Assembly: GCA_037042915.1 (NCBI GenBank)
Contig: CM073202.1
Location: 1,550,001 to 1,614,000, forward strand
Reading direction: 5' to 3'
DNA from: Auricularia sp. M13
Taxonomy: Eukaryota; Basidiomycota; Agaricomycetes; Auriculariales; Auriculariaceae
Length of the DNA: 64,000 nt
In this document: piece after piece, positions 59,494-64,000 of the stretch
Position numbering within the stretch: the first letter of the stretch is position 1
Layout: each line of letters starts with the position of its first letter
Program-made: the position numbers and the translations under genes
Notes under the pieces: model-generated
Database searches by the model: none
Told to the model about the DNA's origin: nothing
What the model saw: the letters and a program-made list of their open reading frames with translations, nothing else

Positions 59494-60928
59494 ATGCTGT
59501 CTCTCATCGTTCTTTCGACAGCCGCGCTTGTGTCGGCGGCTCCGTCGATAAAGCCCGCTGGCTTCACCGGAGGCCGCGCTTACAACAAGTTCGCGCAGGC
59601 GTCCAAGGACGCGAACAAGTTCGTCAAGCGCGGATGCGACTCCATCCCCGACAGCGCAGACGACGATGTCCTCGTTAAAGTCTACAATGTGCGTCTTTCA
59701 ATCCGGGGACTGCGGCGGGCGTCTGTGATTGACAAAGCGAAATACAGGTCGCTAAGTCCCGCGGCGTCTCCGAGAAAGTCATGCTCGCGACCTTCGAGAC
59801 GTGCTATGTCGAGGTGCGCTCGTGCATTCTCCCTAGGGGTAAGACTCGTCTCATGCGCCCGGAACGACTTGAAAGACGCACTGCAACAACCTGCCGTGCG
59901 GCGACCAAGACTCGATCGGCGTGTTCCAGCAGCGCCCGTCGCAGGGCTGGGGCTCGTTTGACGACATAATGGACATCACCTACTCGACCACCAAGTTCCT
60001 CGACCTCGCCATCGAGACCGACAAGCAGTTCCCCGACATTTCCGCCGGCGTGCTCTCGCAGAAAGTGCAGCGCTCGGTACGTGCGACCAGGGTGGCTCAT
60101 GCGAACCTGTTTCTCACATGCGGAAATGCGTAGGAGTACCCCACGCGCTATGAGGAGTCGAAGGATATCGGCCAGAAGCTGTTAGACAAGGCTAAGCAGC
60201 TTGCGGGCGACGATAAGCCCGCTCCTCCGAGCGGCGGAGGTGAGGATGATGACGATGACGGCGACTCGGACGATGAGGATTGCGACGATGATTCCCAGCG
60301 TAAGATGATCAGGTTTGTATCGCAGGCGGCTTCTCACTGGGTTTCTTTATAGCGTCTGAGCCGTCTCCCACGCCGTCGGATCCTGAAGACGATGATGAGG
60401 ATGACTGCGACGACGACGACGACGACGATGAAGACGACGAGAACAGCCCGTCGACGACGTCTCCTGGTAATTGGCGACACGTTCTGCCCGCCGAGATGAT
60501 GTTGATCGTGTGTTGCAGGCTCACAGCCCACATCGACTCCGACACCACCGCCTCCGTCTGGTGGTGGGGAGGGCGATGAGGATGAGGATGAGGACGACGA
60601 TGAGGATGACTGTGACGACGACGATGACGACGACGACGCACCCGGTGTGTCAAAACCATAGTTTCAACAACTCTATCATCCTGAGCTGTCCGTTTCAGCT
60701 TCGTCCCCGTCCCCGTCGGAGAACGACAACGCGCCTCCCAAACCTACCTCTGATGCTCCCAGCTCGGGATCCTGCAAGGAGACGTATACCGTCCAGGCGG
60801 GCGATTACTGCGGCAAGGTGGCGAACCAGTACGGCATCTCGCTCGCGAATTTCTACAAGTGGAACACGCAGCTGGACAAGGAATGCACGAACCTCGAAAT
60901 CGGCCAGACGTATTGCGTCGATAACTGA
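59494..60928 (+). CDS. Secreted protein: lysozyme-like N-terminal domain, Asp-rich linker, C-terminal LysM
   Basis: The ATG at 59494 gives signal peptide MLSLIVLSTAALVSAA. The N-terminal domain (RGVSEKVMLATFETCYVE, LPCGDQDSIGVFQQRPSQGW, DIMDITYSTTKFLDLAIETD) has the VGVFQQRPSQGWG core typical of a bacterial/phage-like lysozyme-fold family that also occurs in fungi. A low-complexity linker of about 130 residues is mostly Asp/Glu with Ser/Pro/Thr (60240-60645). The C-terminus is one LysM: CKETYTVQAGDYCGKVANQY, GISLANFYKWN, LEIGQTYCV, which binds N-acetylglucosamine polymers (chitin or peptidoglycan). The stop is TGA 60926-60928. About six introns. A secreted wall-glycan binding or cleaving role is inferred; whether the target is bacterial peptidoglycan or the fungus's own chitin cannot be told. 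Confidence 0.75.
60240..60645 (+). repeat. GAY/GAR trinucleotide tracts coding poly-Asp/Glu
   Basis: Three blocks of near-pure Asp/Glu codons, each ended by an intron or a Pro/Thr-rich patch, inside the LysM protein gene. Each block carries a CDD or CDDD pattern, suggesting internal duplication. Confidence 0.65.
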
Positions 60929-61419
60929 AGGTCTCGACGGCAGTCCTGCTCGCGCGCGTCAACCGAGCTGAGAAAGCCCGTCCACCGCCTTTGAGAAACT
61001 TGTTATCATTAATTTAATTATATCAGTCCAGTGTTCACTGCAATCTTCAAGTTGTCCTCCATATGAATAACATACTGGTATCGGAATTTATAATAGATTG
61101 CTAGTGTGAGTTACTGTTACATACTTCAAGCTGACTGACCCAAGTGCGTGGACTGTGGATGTAATCTATTGCCGCGCGGACTTACGAGTCTCCGGTTTCC
61201 TGGTCCTTGACTCGCAGTGCGTCCGAACCCAACGCTGGCAGGTCTCGTCGGTCCGCGCGGCGGCATGGGACGCCATGTATCAGTCGCAGCAAGTTGCCAG
61301 GCTTCCATCTGGCGCGGCACTGCACATCACCGGTGCCGTCAAGCGTCCAGCGCGGGTGCACCACGGCTGACCACGAACACTCATCCTAGGTTCTACGCAG
61401 TACGAACGAGTGAAGGGCT

Positions 61420-61449
61420 CAGGAAGGGCTACCTCAGGAAGGGCTACCT
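61420..61449 (+). repeat. 15-bp tandem duplication
   Basis: CAGGAAGGGCTACCT occurs twice in direct succession; a partial third copy precedes it. Confidence 0.8.
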
Positions 61450-61901
61450 TCAGCGCTGCCAATGCAAACAGTAATTAGGGGTTTCGAGCCGGATATACAA
61501 GTAGGCCACCGGCCACACTCAGGAGTTCTCTACCTCACTCCGTCCCGCACACAACATGACTGACGATGCACGCGCGTTCCGTACGACCAACTTGACGAGG
61601 CGGTGATGCAGGACGCCCCGAATGCCAGTCCAGGGCAAGCTGCCCTCCGGCGCCACAGCCCCGACGACCAGTCTGAGCCTGACAGAGTTTCAGCTTGCGT
61701 TTCCGCGAAACTCAGGCAGAACTCGGGCTTTAGCAGCAGGTTTCGTCGGATCGAGAAACCCCTATCTTCGGCGGCGGCTTGAGGCCTTCAACCCAAGTGG
61801 CAAAAAACACACTGGGAGCAGAGTAGAGAATCCATTGAGAAGCGGGGGTTCTTCCCGAACCATCAGGTTCAAAACGCTCACCCGCGTGAAGAACACACCA
61901 A

Positions 61902-61915
61902 CCCCCCCCCCCCCC
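61902..61915 (+). repeat. C14 homopolymer
   Basis: Fourteen consecutive C bases; the longest homopolymer in the window and likely to be mis-sized in sequencing. Confidence 0.85.
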
Positions 61916-62348
61916 TATCTCCCCTAGCGCTCCCCTAGTGCCATAGATGGGCCGAGAAGATGTTTTTAGCGCGTACTGCGCAGTGTAGACACCAGGATAA
62001 TACAAATACACGCGTCCGTACAGGACGAGCACACACCAAGCATAAGCACTGAGCAGCCTCATGCTCGACGCCCCCAGAGGCCATCAGCGCCCCAGCACCT
62101 CACTGCTACACAACAGTTGCACTCGTCCTCTCCGACACGCCGTCGGCGCCGAGTGTACCGCGTAGAGCGCGTACGCAACCGAAAAATCGGCCAGGCAGCG
62201 CCGCAATGAACCTCAAGCCCCTGCATTGCGCCGTAAGCACGAATAGCGATGGCAGAACACATCCCGCGCACCGCGCGAGCCAACCGCTGATCCTCGTCGA
62301 GAATGCGACAGGACCAGGCGCGAAATCAACGAACCCGGCCTCCGGCCC

Positions 62349-62372
62349 GCCGACGTCGGGGCCGACGTCGGG
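62349..62372 (+). repeat. 12-bp tandem duplication
   Basis: GCCGACGTCGGG occurs twice in tandem; each unit contains the palindrome CCGACGTCGG. Confidence 0.8.
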
Positions 62373-63133
62373 GCCGGAAATCAGACGCCCGGGCACAGCC
62401 AAGCCGACTTCTCCGGGACAAACGCAAAAGCCTCCGGGCCCACAGGCACAGACCCTTGCGCCGACACATCCCTGGCAGCGCGAGGGCAGGAAAGCGAACC
62501 CAACAAAATCGCCGGGCGACGGAGTATGCTACATAGTATAAGAGGACGCCCAAAACTACTGGAAACGCACCAGGCTGCAAACCGGGCACTCGCAGTAGAT
62601 TATTGTGTCGTCCAGCGTACAGTTCTCCGGCGCGTCGCACTCAACGTCGATCCAGTAAGGCCGGTGCTTACAAGACTTGCACTGAGAGAGATGAGACAGC
62701 GAGGGGACAACATAGGCCAACTCGCACCCCACACTGGCGAAACGTCTCTACACTATAGGACGAGTGAGACGACGCAACGCCTAAACGAAGGGGAACGCAC
62801 AGGACAGAATGACACATAGAGTCTACGCATTGGCCCTCTCACCCTCCTTTTATAGAGTGGTGCGACACGTCAACGGCCTTTTTCGACGATGAGAGCGTTC
62901 CGCGCAAGACTTCCAGACCACGCTCCTCCGCCACCTTCCTCAGTTCCGCGGCAGGCGACTGAATGGAACAACACAGTTGAGACCAGCACACCCGACTGCT
63001 GAGGAACTGGAAGCTGTTGACTAGGAGGCGAACTGCTATCTCAGACGCCACCAGATCGTCGCAAAAGAACACACAGCAGGCAACCCAGTTTTGGCGGGAA
63101 CCGTCTGCACGCTTGTAAGGAGCCTGCACACCC

Positions 63134-63820
63134 ATGCTCGCCCCAGAGTCCTCCGCCTCGCTGAACAGCGTGCAGGAAAAACAGGCGGTGTTACCCTCGC
63201 ACTCGCCGTCCTCTCCCCACGCGCCAGAGCCGGGCGTCACGTGCATCGACCCGCGCTGGCTCATTCTGAGCACCATTACTCGAAACGGGCCCGGTCAAAG
63301 TGCAGGCGGGCAGACCGGCGTGCGGGAACGGACATCGCCAGCCGCAGGTGCGCAAGCCTGTACAAGGCCCGCAATCAGCTCAACCTTCCCAGAGCAACAA
63401 CTCACGACCGATCACGCGTCGCCAGCGCGACCCACGACTCCAGACGTGAGGCCTTCCAGGAAGCGCTCCGCATCGGTCAGGCCCGACCGCTCCAGCGACG
63501 AGCCCACTATCTCGCGCGAGTCGGCTCTGCAGGCGAAGAGGCCTGCTCCACCGAAGCTGTACGCCTTCGCCAACATCAACGACATTCTCAGAACGCCGGC
63601 GCAACGCGAGCACGCAGGAGCCGGGCGCGCACGTTTCAAGTGCCATGGAGGCTGCGAGAACTCGTGGGTCAAACGCGAGGGGAGAGACAGGCACTGGCGC
63701 TACTTCCCGCAGTGCGAGCGCCGTCACGTGGCCTTCATCGACGGGACGCCCCTTGTAGTAGAGTACAACCGCTCACTGTGGGCACGCGCCGCACGCGAAG
63801 GAGCGAGCACTCGAACTTAA
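63134..63820 (+). CDS. Hypothetical protein with a C-terminal Cys/His cluster
   Basis: An uninterrupted 228-codon frame. The first 140 residues are disordered, rich in Ser, Pro, Thr and Arg. The last 90 look folded: KLYAFANINDILRTPAQRE, then FKCHGGCENSWVKREGRDRH, WRYFPQCERRHVAFIDGTPL and VVEYNRSLWARA. Cys-x3-Cys, a later Cys and His-rich positions with conserved-looking Trp residues suggest a small zinc-binding module, perhaps nucleic-acid binding. I do not recognise it. A 145-codon frame on the other strand overlaps its start, and the region is GC-rich, so it could still be a chance ORF or a piece of a transposon. Confidence 0.35.
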   Translation: MLAPESSASLNSVQEKQAVLPSHSPSSPHAPEPGVTCIDPRWLILSTITRNGPGQSAGGQTGVRERTSPAAGAQACTRPAISSTFPEQQLTTDHASPARPTTPDVRPSRKRSASVRPDRSSDEPTISRESALQAKRPAPPKLYAFANINDILRTPAQREHAGAGRARFKCHGGCENSWVKREGRDRHWRYFPQCERRHVAFIDGTPLVVEYNRSLWARAAREGASTRT

Positions 63821-63870
63821 TACACATATCACCGTTGTATCCCGCAGTGAACGGACACGTGGCAGTACCA

Positions 63871-64000
63871 CGCCATTACAAATGCGCGCGATGCAACGAA
63901 GACACATGACAGTTTGACGCCTGGGCCCCACACGCGTCAGCATCGCGCCATTACGAACTCGCGAGATGCAATGACGACACGTGACAGCCATGCGCCTAGG
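63871..64000 (+). repeat. 75-bp tandem repeat running off the window edge
   Basis: The 42-bp core CGCCATTACRAA..GACACRTGACAG at 63871-63912 recurs at 63946-63987, a period of 75 bp, with the spacer also similar (GACGCCTGGG against TGCGCCTAGG). The array probably continues beyond 64000. Confidence 0.7.

Larger units (their letters stand above)
60929..63090. other. Accessory-like region without recognisable genes
   Basis: Opens AT-rich (61000-61110) and becomes GC-rich. Small tandem repeats, a C14 run and several short frames are present. A frame around 61590-61780 (DQLDEAVMQDAPNASPGQ..) and one at 62206-62541 (Pro/Thr/Gly-rich) look compositionally odd but match no family I know. Could be decayed mobile DNA or fast-evolving genes. 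Confidence 0.4.

Noticed and set aside
62839-63276. A 145-codon minus-strand ORF overlapping the Cys/His protein
   Set aside because: No motif, no family resemblance and no clear start; kept only as a competitor to the plus-strand frame.
63871-63987. Possible CRISPR-like or prokaryotic repeat array
   Set aside because: Only two divergent copies, a eukaryotic context, and the spacers are themselves similar to each other.

Overview
The window reads as nuclear DNA of a basidiomycete fungus, most likely a wood-decaying agaricomycete. Genes are closely packed on both strands and cut by many introns of about 45-60 nt with GT..AG ends and CTNAN-type branch sites. The gene set fits: a two-domain cellobiose dehydrogenase, a DUF6534-type seven-helix membrane protein, a basidiomycete-style GH13 alpha-amylase, a Kre9/Knh1-like GPI protein and a P450. 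I rebuilt gene models by hand from splice sites and family motifs, so exon borders are predictions.

Layout. 1-843: a non-autonomous inverted-repeat element that interrupts the 3' end of a secreted carboxylesterase (839-2279, -). 2751-9520: Kre9-like GPI protein (+), MFS sugar transporter (+), GH13 alpha-amylase (-). 9877-13995: nuclear coiled-coil protein (-), a small coiled-coil protein with a one-base frameshift (+), glutathione peroxidase (-). 14117-23483: telomerase reverse transcriptase (-), RNase H2 catalytic subunit (+, divergent from TERT), an AGC kinase (+) and a small membrane protein (+). 23621-31117: a Q-rich protein with an NPF motif (-), a 1.9-kb gene-poor stretch holding a 144-bp MITE, a P450 (-), a DUF6534 protein (+). 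31689-44764: a long run of minus-strand genes: a lysine-rich DUF-type protein, a single-pass membrane protein, arginine-specific carbamoyl-phosphate synthase large chain, a Gfo/Idh/MocA oxidoreductase and cellobiose dehydrogenase. 44948-60928: RAE1, a CPA2 cation/H+ antiporter, MIC60, a Cys-rich GPI protein, an FG nucleoporin of the Nup58/Nup49 type, VTC4, GTR2 and a secreted LysM protein. 60929-64000: an accessory-looking stretch with tandem repeats, a C14 tract, no recognisable conserved gene and one Cys/His-bearing ORF.

How the parts relate. Carbohydrate use is well represented (sugar transporter, alpha-amylase, cellobiose dehydrogenase, sugar-type oxidoreductase, esterase). Core genes are mixed in (TERT with RNase H2, RAE1 and an FG nucleoporin, MIC60, VTC4 next to GTR2). 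Several head-to-head pairs share under 110 bp between start codons (TERT/RNH201, VTC4/GTR2, the Cys-rich GPI gene/nucleoporin), which suggests shared promoters.

The most notable pattern is extremely small exons placed inside signature motifs: 4 nt in the alpha-amylase DNHDTQPGQ motif, 7 nt in the sugar transporter WSGNG motif, 7 nt in the EKP motif of the Gfo/Idh enzyme, 12 nt in the Kre9-like protein and 21 nt in the esterase oxyanion-hole motif.
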